Positions 8,610-15,820 of a stretch of 16,927 bases of DNA are shown one piece after another. The DNA lies in the NCBI RefSeq assembly GCF_010093535.1, contig NW_022985178.1:1-16927 (forward strand), given 5' to 3'. This stretch comes from Lindgomyces ingoldianus. Lineage: Eukaryota; Ascomycota; Dothideomycetes; Pleosporales; Lindgomycetaceae. The translations under genes were made by a program, and so were the position numbers. The notes under the pieces were generated by a model. It was not told the DNA's origin. It saw only the letters and a program-made list of their open reading frames with translations, and ran no database searches. Each line of letters begins with the position of its first letter. Position 1 is the stretch's first letter.

Positions 8610-8899
8610 TGTAACAGCGCAGGCAAGACAATAGGTCTAAATGCGGTATAAATCTACTTAGAGGCATATAGGAGTGCGTGGGGACTTAGAGACCTAGGAA
8701 TACTAATAACACCTATAGGCCTTGTCTGTAGGATATTAGAAAACTACTAAGCTAGCTACAGAGGCAAGGTGCAACTAAATATATAAGAGAATAAAGGTAA
8801 CTGCAGAGGACTAGGTTAAGTTATAGTTAGGGCTAATACAGGGACCCTTTAGATAGGATCTAAGCGACCTGAGATGGAACAATTTGTAGAATTGTTACA
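8610..8899 (-). repeat. E2 5' LTR (family A, 290 bp)
   Basis: Complete LTR on the minus strand, starting TGTAACAATTC at 8899 and ending at 8610. Its first ~40 bases keep CCA, TCA and TCG while most of the remainder is mutated, so damage is uneven along it. Confidence 0.93.
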
Positions 8900-9975
8900 C
8901 TTAGCACACCTAAGTGCTACTAAGACCTATTAGTTACTAGCCTAAAAGTACTACTAAAAAGGTATAGAGGCTACTTGTAAATAATACATATAAAATTACC
9001 TTTTTTATTATAAGGCTTATTTAAAATAAACTTAAACTCTAGGTTTTATTTACTCTTTACTAATTCCTGCTTAACTAATGCAACACCTGTGCATTAACTT
9101 TAAAGAGTTCTTTAAAGACAAGTCTAGATATAATTAGATTATAGTTATAATTAATTACTTATTAAAATAAGCTATTTCTATCCCCTGCTATAAAATAATT
9201 AATGCCTAAAAAATAGCTACTTTATTTATTTAATAAGTGTACTATTTTAGCTATATACCTAAAACTATTATTTTTAATTAAGAACTTTAGTTTATATCTA
9301 GTTTTTAGTCTAAATTTTGTTAAATTTTAGGCATAAAAGTTAAGCTTTTTACTACCTATTATAAGAAAATAGATAGCTAAATAGAGATTATAAATAAGTA
9401 TATTAATTAAAGACTAAAGCTTTTTATATTCTTTTACTAAAATAACTAGAGTTTCTTACTGCCTCTAATTAATTAGGCTTAGATAACTTTACTTTATATA
9501 ATAATTAAAATGTTTTTATATTAAGTTTTATATAGCTCTAAACTATGTTAAAGCTAGAACTAGAAACATTCTACAGAACCTATTATAGCTACAGATAAGC
9601 TAAATTATAAAGATGCCTTAGCATTAGCAACCTGCATGCATGCAGCCTAGAAGTTAGCTAAGACCTATATAGAAAAGGCTTAGAATTAGATGTAAACTGT
9701 AGTTAACTGCTACTACTAGCTAGTTAACTAAAAGGTTAGCAACATAGTTTACCTAAACACTAAAAACCTTACTATTTAAAAACCTAGCTAAAAACTATCT
9801 AAATAATAAAAAAGCTTCTTTAAAGTACTTAAATAAGTTAAAAACTTATACTACTTAAAGCTACTTTTAAAGTTAAAAATACATAACATCTTTGCACTAA
9901 ACATACTTTATAAAAACTCTTAAAATCTACTTCTAAAATAAGAACTTCTAAAACTCTCTAAAATTACTATTAATA
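8900..9975 (+). pseudogene. E1 integrase remnant
   Basis: The frame opens with SATKTY-stop-LLARKYY, the zinc-binding region of Gypsy integrase. The core gives IIVIINYLLK at about 9138-9170 (first Asp now Asn), SN-stop-ELQF-like sequence at about 9258-9300 (second Asp now Asn), and KKIDS-stop-IEIINK at about 9362-9397, keeping the catalytic Glu. Near 9725-9870 a VYLNTKNLT block, then LKIHNIFALNIL, mark the GPY/F module (usually IHPVFHVSLL). Stops fall on expected Gln/Trp codons. The enzyme would join retrotransposon cDNA to target DNA; this copy is dead. Confidence 0.87.
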
Positions 9976-9977
9976 AA

Positions 9978-10163
9978 GTAGAAGAGTAGAAAGTAAAGAA
10001 AATACTTACTAGCAAGCTCTACTAGAAAACACTTAAGTACTAGGTAAAATAAGTAAAACATAACTCTAATTTAGTCTAGTATAAGGCTTTAAATTTTATA
10101 GAGTCTTTTTATAGACTAAAGGCCTTTTATAATAAGCATTTAAATTAGCTAGAACCTTTAAGG
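9978..10163 (+). pseudogene. E1 chromodomain remnant
   Basis: After the integrase the frame gives VEE-stop-KVKKILTSKLY, then LKY-stop-VK-stop-VKHNSNLV and a final helix containing NFIESFYRL, matching the usual EWEVEKIL...YLVKWKGY...TWEPAENL...F pattern. Stops sit exactly where Trp (TGG to TAG) or Gln is expected. Its place after the GPY/F module classifies family A as a chromovirus. The polyprotein seems to end shortly after, near 10235. Confidence 0.82.
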
Positions 10164-10302
10164 GCTTTACATAAGTAGATTAAAGCTTTTAAAGCTAGTG
10201 TAAAAGGCATAAATTACTTAGTAAATAATAAAGTATAAAAGTAAAAAGTTAGATTATATTTTTATATAATATTATTATAACTTTATAAACATATTGCTTA
10301 GA

Positions 10303-10324
10303 AGGTCTAACAGTAAACTGTTAG
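10303..10324. repeat. Hairpin repeat shared with the E2 gag region
   Basis: A 22-base sequence built around CTAACAG-TAAA-CTGTTAG is identical at 5987-6008. Here it extends to a 9-bp stem, GTCTAACAG / CTGTTAGAC. In the tail of E2 the matching place (about 1305-1320) has the variant TAACAG-CTTG-CTGTTA. Confidence 0.75.
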
Positions 10325-10680
10325 ACACCTTTAGACTTTTCTTTTTCTCCTTCTTTACTCTTTTTTCTTTTCTCTCTCTTTTTCTTTTTTTTTTTAGACT
10401 TTTTTTAAACCCTTTTTACTTTATCTTTAGCTGCCTAAAAGTGCTATAATATCTGCCTAAAGGTTAAACACTAGAGCTTTTAAAGCTAAAACTTGTTAAA
10501 GCAGCTTAGTATTTTAGTAAAATAAGGCTACCTAAACACTAGCTATAGAAAGCCTAGCTTCTTAACTCTTTATAACTTATACTACCTGCGCAAGGTTTTA
10601 AGCAAACTCTAAAATAGCTTTAAAAGCTTTTTTTTTATTTTTTTTACTTTTTATGTTTTAAGCTGCTGCCTATAGCTTAA
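10325..10680 (-). pseudogene. Antisense charged coding-like tract in E1 tail
   Basis: This is the counterpart of 961-1345. On the plus strand a long pyrimidine run (about 10335-10400) corresponds to a Lys/Glu/Arg-rich stretch on the minus strand, preceded on that strand by a Leu/Ala/Gln-rich segment. The tract is antisense to E1. It is kept in both family-A copies despite mutation. No start or intact frame remains and the product is not recognised. Confidence 0.33.
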
Positions 10681-11323
10681 GATAGCTTTAAAAAACTAAG
10701 AATTTTTTTTTTATAATATAAAAAAACTTACACATGTGTTAGTAAACTATACTCTAGCTATATTAAACTATATTTATATAAAGTTGCATTTTTTATTATA
10801 TAAAGTGTAATATTTATATTTTTTTAATTTAAAAGACTAAAAAAAAAACTTAACTTAAAGGCTATAAGCTAAGGTGTAGGCAGCCTAAAAGCAGATAACT
10901 TAAAAGGCCTCTAAAAAGGCTTTAAAAGGGGGGTAGAGCAGCATAGTAAATTTTTTTAATGCTATAATTAGTTAGTAGACTAAGCTATAAGATGTTAGGT
11001 GTATAATAATACTTATAAAGTAAAGATTTAAATAATAGCTAAAAAAGAAACTAACAACATTAACTAAACTATATAAGTAAAATAAGTAAACACTTATTAC
11101 TATAAATAATAAATTTACTATATTAATAATAACTACACTACTAGTTACTACTAAATAAAAACATTATAATAAAAGTATTATATTAGTATTAAGTTTTTAG
11201 TTTATTTTTTAGTAATAAGAAATTTTAGTTAAGATAGATATACTTATTATATTTTATCTAAATTAGTTTTAAATTAGTTTTAAATATTTTTTACACACTA
11301 TAAATAAAGACTATTAGCTTATA
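10681..11323 (+). other. E1 3' untranslated tail, no coding signal
   Basis: AT-rich and homologous, inverted, to about 306-960 of E2. Only homopolymer-like runs are visible, and no gene. Confidence 0.6.
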
Positions 11324-11336
11324 AAAGGGGGAGTAG
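11324..11336 (+). other. Polypurine tract of E1
   Basis: AAAAGGGGGAGTAG directly precedes the LTR start at 11337. Two G-to-A changes separate it from the E3 tract. Confidence 0.82.
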
Positions 11337-11626
11337 TGTAATAATTCTACAAATTGTTCTATTTTAGGTTGCTTAGATCCTATCTAAAGAGTCCCTGTAT
11401 TAGCCCTAACTATAACTTAACCTAGTCCTCTATAGTTACCCTTATTCTCTTATGTATTTAGTTGCACCTTGCCCCTGTAGCTAGCTTAGTAGTTTTCTAA
11501 TATCCTACGTACAAGGCCTATAGGTGTTATTGGTATTCCCAGGTCTCTAAGTCCCCACGCACTCCCATATGCCTCTAAGTGGATTCATACCGCATTCGGA
11601 CCTATTGTCTTGCCTGCGCCGTTACA
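11337..11626 (+). repeat. E1 3' LTR (family A, 290 bp), mosaic damage
   Basis: It starts TGTAATAATTC and ends GCGCCGTTACA. The first ~165 bases are strongly mutated, while from about 11505 on it is close to the E3 LTR and keeps TGG, CCA, TCA and CGG. A 5-bp partner for its downstream flank (GTAGT, 11627-11631) is not visible in this window. Confidence 0.92.
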
Positions 11627-12002
11627 GTAGTAGTAATTACTGTTATAATCTTTACTCTAGCAAAATAGTATTTTTAAGAGTACAACAGCCTATAGTAGGG
11701 GTTAGCAAAAGGGGATAGAACTTAGCTAGATTAGGTGTACAGTCTGTTAAGCAGAGCGTAGGTGTAGCAGAATAGAGAAGGTAGGCTGTAGTTTAGCCTA
11801 GCGGCTGTATAAGAAGCTAGCAAACCTAATCTGTAAGGACAGAAAAGAAGGTATATATAGTGTAATATATATAAGGCAGCAATGTCTTTTTTATAAAGGT
11901 TTTAATGCCTCTTAGTCTATTAAGTAAGTAAAGACTAAATAGGAATTATAACCTTCTAACTATAGTTATAATTAAGACTATATACATAGAGTTTACATGT
12001 TC

Positions 12003-12065
12003 TGCATGTTTGCATGCTTGCATGCTTGTGTAGCCTGCATAGCCTGCAAGCCTGCAAACCTGCAA
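12003..12065 (+). repeat. TGCATG / CCTGCA short-repeat tract
   Basis: Three TGCATG-containing units (TTGCATGC spacing) are followed by four CCTGCA units. The two halves share TGCA cores. It lies directly upstream of the 52-bp duplication. Confidence 0.8.
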
Positions 12066-12169
12066 TTCTTATTAGATAATACATTCCGCTAGGCTTTTAT
12101 CTAAAAGCTAGAGCTATTTCTTATTAGATAATACATTCCGCTAGGCTTTTATCTAAAAGCTAGAGCTAT
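12066..12169 (+). repeat. Perfect 52-bp tandem duplication
   Basis: 12066-12117 and 12118-12169 are identical by eye, followed by the first six bases of a third unit (TTCTTA). Each unit contains an imperfect palindrome CTAGGCTTTTATCTAAAAGCTAG-like core, able to pair CTTTTA with TAAAAG. There is no spacer between units and no CRISPR architecture. Identity despite surrounding mutation points to a recent slippage or unequal-exchange event. Confidence 0.92.
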
Positions 12170-12289
12170 TTCTTATCTATTCTATCACGTAATTTGTTTA
12201 ACGCAGGGCTAAGCGTCTTCCATCCAATGTTGTTAGGACTGTGTGGGACAGCTAATTAGGTCATTACAGTCTGTCTGTTAGCTATAACA

Positions 12290-13028
12290 ATAACTAGATA
12301 TCCTTTAGCATATTACTTTTTAGAAAAAAGTACTAGGTTATACTAGAATATAACTAGCTTTATAAACACAACCTAAGCATTAACTAGTAAATAATGTTAA
12401 TATAACCTAAACCTAAACACATGCAGATAACGTAACTAAACAAACTTTAAAAATTTCTTTATTAAAAACTAGAGGCACACGCTGTCTACATAATAATAAA
12501 AAAACTTAAAAAAATCTTCTTTAAAGAATTTAAAAAAAAAAGATCTAGACTAAGTAGAAATCTACTAAATTACTAAAGAACCTAAGAAAGAACTTCTAAA
12601 AGAATACTATAGCTATAAGGATATGTTTATAACCTCTAAAGATCTAGAAGAACTACCCCTACACTAACTTTAAAATTACGTAATTAATCTTAAGCCTAAC
12701 CCCTAACTAAAGACACATAAGCTACGCCTCTTTACAGCAGCTTAAAAGGAAGCACTACATGAATACATAGATTATATGCTAGTAAGAGGCTATATCTAAG
12801 AAAGCAAAAGCTTTATAGCATTAGTAGTAGTCTTTATAAGAAAGAAAAATAGAAAAGTTAAAGTCTATTAAGACTATTAAACTCTTAATAAAAACACTAT
12901 AAAAATTAGTTTCCTCTTTCTATTATTTAAGATATTATAAATTAACTAAAAAAACTACACACTTTATAAAGTTTAATGTTTAAGACAGATTTAATAAGAT
13001 AAAAATAAAAAAAGAATATAAATAGATA
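12290..13028 (+). pseudogene. Gypsy family B pol, 5' part (RT fingers and palm)
   Basis: From about 12585 the frame reads PKEELLKEYYSYKDMF, LEELPLH, NYVINLKPNP, EALHEYIDYMLVRGYI, a VYQDYQTLNK-like block near 12865 and NKIKIKKEYK at about 12995-13020. This is the Ty3/gypsy RT order (ELPPHRPYDHAIDLKPG, GFIRPSKSP, CVDYRGLNK). It differs clearly from family A, so it is a second element. Sequence upstream of about 12470 is AT-rich and only tentatively assigned to the protease-RT linker; gag and LTR are not seen. Many stops replace Gln/Trp codons. The frame stops at the pogo-like element and resumes at 14707. Confidence 0.82.
13027..13028. repeat. TA target duplication, left of P1
   Basis: TA precedes ACGTACC at 13029; the partner is at 14705-14706. 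Joining the flanks at one TA gives an RT frame with EYK-stop-ITAFKT, matching the usual EWKTAFRT with Trp mutated to TAG. Confidence 0.9.
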
Positions 13029-13085
13029 ACGTACCTAACAGGTTGGCCGGCTACACAGGTTGGCCGGCTACTTTTGCTAAGCCCC
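13029..13085 (+). repeat. P1 left terminal inverted repeat with doubled 17-bp motif
   Basis: ACAGGTTGGCCGGCTAC occurs at 13038-13054 and again at 13055-13071, then CTTTTGCTAAGCCCCTAC. In pogo/Tc1-type elements such repeats near the tips are transposase binding sites. P2 shows the same double arrangement in mutated form (15821-15880). Confidence 0.9.
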
Positions 13086-13109
13086 TACTAAACTCTACCT
13101 ATTTACATA

Positions 13110-14070
13110 ATGCCTTAACAACAACACTAGATTAAATTTTCTAAAGAATGTTAGATACAGCTTGCTCTTTAGGCTTTTAAATAAGACTTAAAACTCTTCT
13201 TATAACGCGCTGCAGCTATTTATAATGTTTTTTACACAACACTAAGTAATTAACGCGCTAGACAGCCTTTATAAGCAGAATGCTAGCCTAAATTAAAGAA
13301 TCTAACTAAGCTTAAAAAGAAAGTTGTTGTTAAGTATATACTTAAGCTTATTACACACAGATTTCCCTCTAGGCTTGTAGCTATAGCTAATATATCTAAT
13401 TCTTTGCCTGTAGAGCGTAATCTAGGCTAGGTTAGCTTAAACTAGACTAGTATGTAGGTTAAGCACTGCCCTAAGTTTATAATAAAGTTTAATTATAAGT
13501 ATAATTATAAAAGAGTGCTTTACAAAGATCTAGAGGTTATCTAGGGCTAGTTTTGCCTAGTAGCTAACATAAAAGCTAAGTACAGTATCTAGGATAAAGA
13601 CAGGTATAACTTTAATAAGTTAGGCTTTATAATAAGCTAGATATTAACTAGAGCAGTTATTATAGCTTTAAAGAGATAAAGACAGCTAAAAGCAATACAG
13701 TAAAGTAATAAGAAGTAAATAATAGTTATTTAGAGCATTAACATAACAGGGTAGGCTATAAGATTACAGAGCTTTAAGTAGTAAATAAGGCTACTATGTA
13801 ACATAGATTACATAAAAAGAAGCAGATTTAGGTAAAAAAGACCTTAATAGTTAAGAATAGGGCTTGTCTAACTGCTCTAAAGGAGTTTAGAGCGCGTAGT
13901 AATAGAAAGAAGCTAAAGACATAGGTGCACGCTAAAAAAGGTAAGCTAAGTTAAAAGCAATGTAGGTAGTGCAATTAGACTAGGCATAACTTACATATAT
14001 GTAAGTAAGTAGTAGAAGTAGACTCTAAATAATATCTTATGTTATATTACTTTATATAGGGCTAAAGTAG
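13110..14070 (+). pseudogene. P1 transposase remnant (pogo/Fot1-like, DDE middle deleted)
   Basis: Recognisable blocks, read through stops, are FPSRL-like sequence at about 13357, YNYKRVLYKDLEVI near 13500-13540, VANIKAKYSI and KDRYNFNKLGFII at 13565-13640 (the NFDETGF block, first catalytic Asp now Asn), and INITG.AI near 13735-13755. The sequence then jumps to the C-terminal tail: a basic segment and a knuckle of form CX2CX4HX4C at 13961-14002. The block with the second Asp (present in P2) and the third acidic residue are missing, so a deletion removed the catalytic middle. The protein would cut and rejoin the element at TA sites; this copy cannot. Confidence 0.85.
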
Positions 14071-14107
14071 GCTGTTTTGCGAGAGAATAGGGTGGTTTTA
14101 GTAGGGG

Positions 14108-14112
14108 CTTAG
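14108..14112. repeat. Target duplication CTTAG (left of TRIM)
   Basis: CTTAG here and CTTGG at 14669-14673 flank the TRIM. The single G/A difference is a TGG to TAG change, the same mutation type seen throughout. Confidence 0.88.
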
Positions 14113-14240
14113 TGTAAGGCCGAGATGGCGCTTACGTGCGACGGGTATATATACTATTCTGCACCCGAAAATTAACGTTAGTTAATTATTTGCACCTTTT
14201 TAGTTGTATTAGTAAAGTGGTGCAGAGCCCTGTTCTTACA
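14113..14240 (+). repeat. TRIM 5' LTR (128 bp)
   Basis: TGTAAGGCCG...GTTCTTACA. It carries most of the derived T and A states relative to the 3' copy. Confidence 0.93.
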
Positions 14241-14420
14241 TAATAATTAACTAACAACAAGGACAGTCACGCGTTTAACCCACACCTTAGACAGCTTAGC
14301 TAGTTTTTTAGACTAAAACATAAGGCGGCCTCTTCTAGCGCCACGTTGTCGCTGCTAGGAGGTCTAGTGTATATAGCTTAGCTGGCGTGGGCCACTAAGT
14401 GTTGTGTTGTTATTTATCCC

Positions 14421-14500
14421 GCGCCTCTAGGCCGCAGGTGGTCAGCCTCTGGCCAGTAACCAAGACATGCGCATGGCGCCTCTGAGCTGCGGGTAGGTCA
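14421..14500 (+). repeat. Imperfect direct repeat inside the TRIM
   Basis: GCGCCTCTAGGCCGCAGGTG (14421 on) recurs as GCGCCTCTGAGCTGCGGGTA (14476 on), both followed by GGTCA or GTCA. GACATGCG also occurs twice (about 14464 and 14513). It is non-coding; a role in RNA packaging or structure is only a guess. Confidence 0.6.
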
Positions 14501-14523
14501 TGTGACGCCTAGGACATGCGTCT

Positions 14524-14540
14524 GCTAAGAAGGGGGATAA
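14524..14540 (+). other. Polypurine tract of the TRIM
   Basis: The run AAGAAGGGGGATAA abuts the 3' LTR at 14541, the expected position of the plus-strand primer. Confidence 0.7.
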
Positions 14541-14668
14541 TGTAAGGCTGAGATGGCGCTTACGTGCGACAGGTATATATACTATTCTGCACCTAAAAAT
14601 CAACGTTGGTTAATTATTCGCACCTTTTTAGTTGTATTAGCAGAGTGGTGCGGAGCCCTGTCCTTACA
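14541..14668 (+). repeat. TRIM 3' LTR (128 bp)
   Basis: TGTAAGGCTG...GTCCTTACA; same length as the 5' copy with no indel. It is followed directly by CTTGG. Confidence 0.93.
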
Positions 14669-14673
14669 CTTGG

Positions 14674-14704
14674 CAAAAGTGGCCGGCCAACCCGTTAGGT
14701 ACGT
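14674..14704 (-). repeat. P1 right terminal inverted repeat (outer part)
   Basis: The complement reads ACGTACCTAACGGGTTGGCC then GGCCACTTTTGC, matching the left end but with one copy of the 17-bp motif instead of two. The inner part (GTTTTAGTAGGGG, about 14092-14107) lies before the TRIM. Confidence 0.88.
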
Positions 14705-14706
14705 TA

Positions 14707-15818
14707 ACAGCTTTTAAAACTTTATAAGCTTTTTATAAGCTTTTTATTATGCTATTTAAGCTTACTAACACTCTAGTAACCTTCTAAAGAGTAATTAATA
14801 CAGCACTTAACCTATATTTAAACATCTTTGTTCTAGTATATCTAGATAATATTCTTATATACACTAAAAAAGACAAACTAGACTACGTAGTAAAAGTACA
14901 ACTAGTGCTAGATAAACTTTACAAGTATAAACTTTATCTATAGCTAGAAAAATGTAAATTTAATGTATAAAAAACTAACTACCTAGAATTTATTATTAAT
15001 AAAAAGGAAATAAAAATAAACACTGCTAAGGTAGACAAGGTACTTAAATAGCTAATGCTAGAAACTGTTACAGAAATTAAGAGATTCCTAGGCCTTACTA
15101 GCTATATACAAAGAATAATTAAAGACTACTTAAAAATTACATTACCCCCTACAGACGCCACCTTAAAGAAAAGAGCTACTTGGAAATTCTAATAGACATT
15201 AGAAATAGAAAACGCCTTCTAAAAACTAAAATAAATAATAATAAGCTACCCTATCTTTAGAATGTATAACTCTACACTAAAAACTAAAGTGCACACTAAT
15301 ATGTTTTTAAGAGCAGAAGGGGTAGCACTTTCTTAAAAGTAAGAAAACAGTTAATAGCACCTAGTAGCCTACTACTTAGCAAAGTTTACACTATTAGAAC
15401 AAAAGTACACTATCTCTAATAAAAAACTAAAAGCAATAGTTAATGTATGCAAAAATTAAGAAGTTAAGCTCTAAGGCTTTAGTTAATAATTTATAATTTT
15501 TACTAACTATGTAAACTTTGTTACTTTTTTTACTACAAAAAAACTTTTACTAATGCATGTATAATAGGCTATAAAGCTTGCTTAATTTAACTTTATTATT
15601 AAGTATATAGTAAGAAGTAGCAACTAATAAGGAGACGCCCTAAGCTAACACGCTAACTACTTTAAAAAAAATTCTAAAAATTCTAAAAAGATTATAATCT
15701 TTAAAGAAACTTTAGAAGGCTTAGTCTATAAAGAACTAAACTAAAAAAAACTACTATGCTCTTTTATAATAGTTAAATAAAGATAAAAAAACTTAATAAA
15801 AAAATATTATAAAGCCTC
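14707..15818 (+). pseudogene. Gypsy family B pol, 3' part (RT palm/thumb and RNase H)
   Basis: The frame continues from before P1: LFIMLFKLTNTLVTF (the MPFGLTNAPATF block), YLDNILIYTKKDK with the active site at 14839-14856 (first Asp kept, second now Asn), a thumb block EIKRFLGLTSYIQRII near 15075-15120, then RNase H with YLAKFTLLEQKYTI at about 15372-15415 and a DALS end block near 15640. This is Ty3/gypsy order. Stops occur where Gln or Trp is expected. Integrase is not seen: from 15821 the sequence is P2, and the element presumably continues outside the window. RT and RNase H copy RNA to DNA in the capsid; this copy is inactive. Confidence 0.9.
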
Positions 15819-15820
15819 TA
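15819..15820. repeat. TA target site, left of P2
   Basis: TA precedes ACGTAC at 15821, as at P1. The right partner is outside the window or lost. Confidence 0.7.

Larger units (their letters stand above)
55..8899 (-). mobile_element. E2: RIP-degraded chromovirus (Ty3/gypsy family A), interrupted
   Basis: This is a nearly complete LTR retrotransposon on the minus strand. It has a 5' LTR at 8610-8899 and a 3' LTR at 55-289 (truncated), with a polypurine tract directly inside the 3' LTR. Read leftwards it encodes gag with a CCHC knuckle, protease-RT-RNase H, integrase and chromodomain, the order of Ty3/gypsy chromoviruses. Two later insertions split it: a solo LTR at 3362-3682 and element E3 at 6621-7990. 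Without those, its visible length is about 7.1 kb. All frames are riddled with TAA/TAG, and catalytic Asp codons read Asn, as expected from G-to-A change. It cannot be autonomous. Its left target duplication is outside the window; CTTAG (8900-8904) is the expected right copy. Confidence 0.93.
8900..11626 (+). mobile_element. E1: 3' part of a second family-A chromovirus
   Basis: The region is the inverted counterpart of 55 to about 2745: integrase from the HP.ATKTY block onward, GPY/F segment, chromodomain, tail, polypurine tract and a complete 3' LTR. Its 5' half is not in the window. Because E2 begins exactly at 8899 with an LTR end, the simplest model is that E2 inserted into E1 within integrase and that the 5' part of E1 lies to the left of this window. 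Truncation before E2 arrived cannot be excluded. The coding parts are as mutated as those of E2. Confidence 0.88.
11641..12289 (+). mobile_element. Candidate solo LTR of another family (649 bp)
   Basis: The unit starts TGTTATA and ends TATAACA, a 7-bp inverted terminal repeat with TG...CA ends. The 5-bp flanks are ATTAC (11636-11640) and ATAAC (12290-12294), matching at four of five positions. It holds a TATA-like stretch (GTATATATAG near 11852), a run of TGCATG/CCTGCA motifs and a 52-bp tandem duplication, features common in LTR promoters. Mutation is moderate: TCA, CCA and TGG survive near 12185-12265. No second copy is present to confirm the ends, and the flank mismatch is a transversion, so this remains a proposal. 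Confidence 0.42.
14113..14668 (+). mobile_element. TRIM-like miniature LTR retrotransposon, 556 bp
   Basis: Two 128-bp direct repeats (14113-14240, 14541-14668) begin TGTAAGG and end CTTACA, with TATA-like TATATATAC near 14147-14155. They flank a 300-bp interior with no coding frame and a purine-rich AAGAAGGGGGATAA just before the second repeat. The 5-bp flanks match apart from one transition. These are the hallmarks of a terminal-repeat retrotransposon in miniature that must borrow all enzymes. It lies in the right inverted repeat of P1 at CTTGG. By eye the repeats differ at 11 positions, all transitions. The strand is set by the purine tract. I see no tRNA-like primer site after the first LTR. 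Confidence 0.93.
13029..14704 (+). mobile_element. P1: pogo/Fot1-like DNA transposon, internally deleted and TRIM-interrupted
   Basis: The terminal inverted repeats start ACGTACCTAAC at 13029 and end, in complement, at 14704, flanked by TA. The outer ~60 bases include TTGGCCGGC and CTTTTGCTAAG..CCCCTAC. Without the TRIM the element is about 1115 bp, shorter than usual for a pogo-type element with a full transposase (commonly near 1.8-2 kb), because the middle of the transposase is missing. The element sits in the RT of gypsy B. The left end carries two perfect 17-bp repeats, the right end one. The ends retain GGCC and CGG while the body is heavily mutated. Confidence 0.92.

Noticed and set aside
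11690..11740. Possible right end of a third pogo-like copy
   Set aside because: TAGTAGGGGTTAGCAAAAG resembles the inner part of the P1 right repeat, but the outer GGCCGGCC motif and ACGT tip are not recognisable and no transposase lies before it. It may be chance or a distant relative.
12066..12169. CRISPR-like repeat
   Set aside because: There are two adjacent 52-bp units without spacers, in an evidently eukaryotic transposon region.
14241..14540. Small gene or structured RNA in the TRIM interior
   Set aside because: No start-to-stop frame of credible length or composition, and only an imperfect 24-base repeat. LTRs, target duplication and purine tract explain the segment without a gene.
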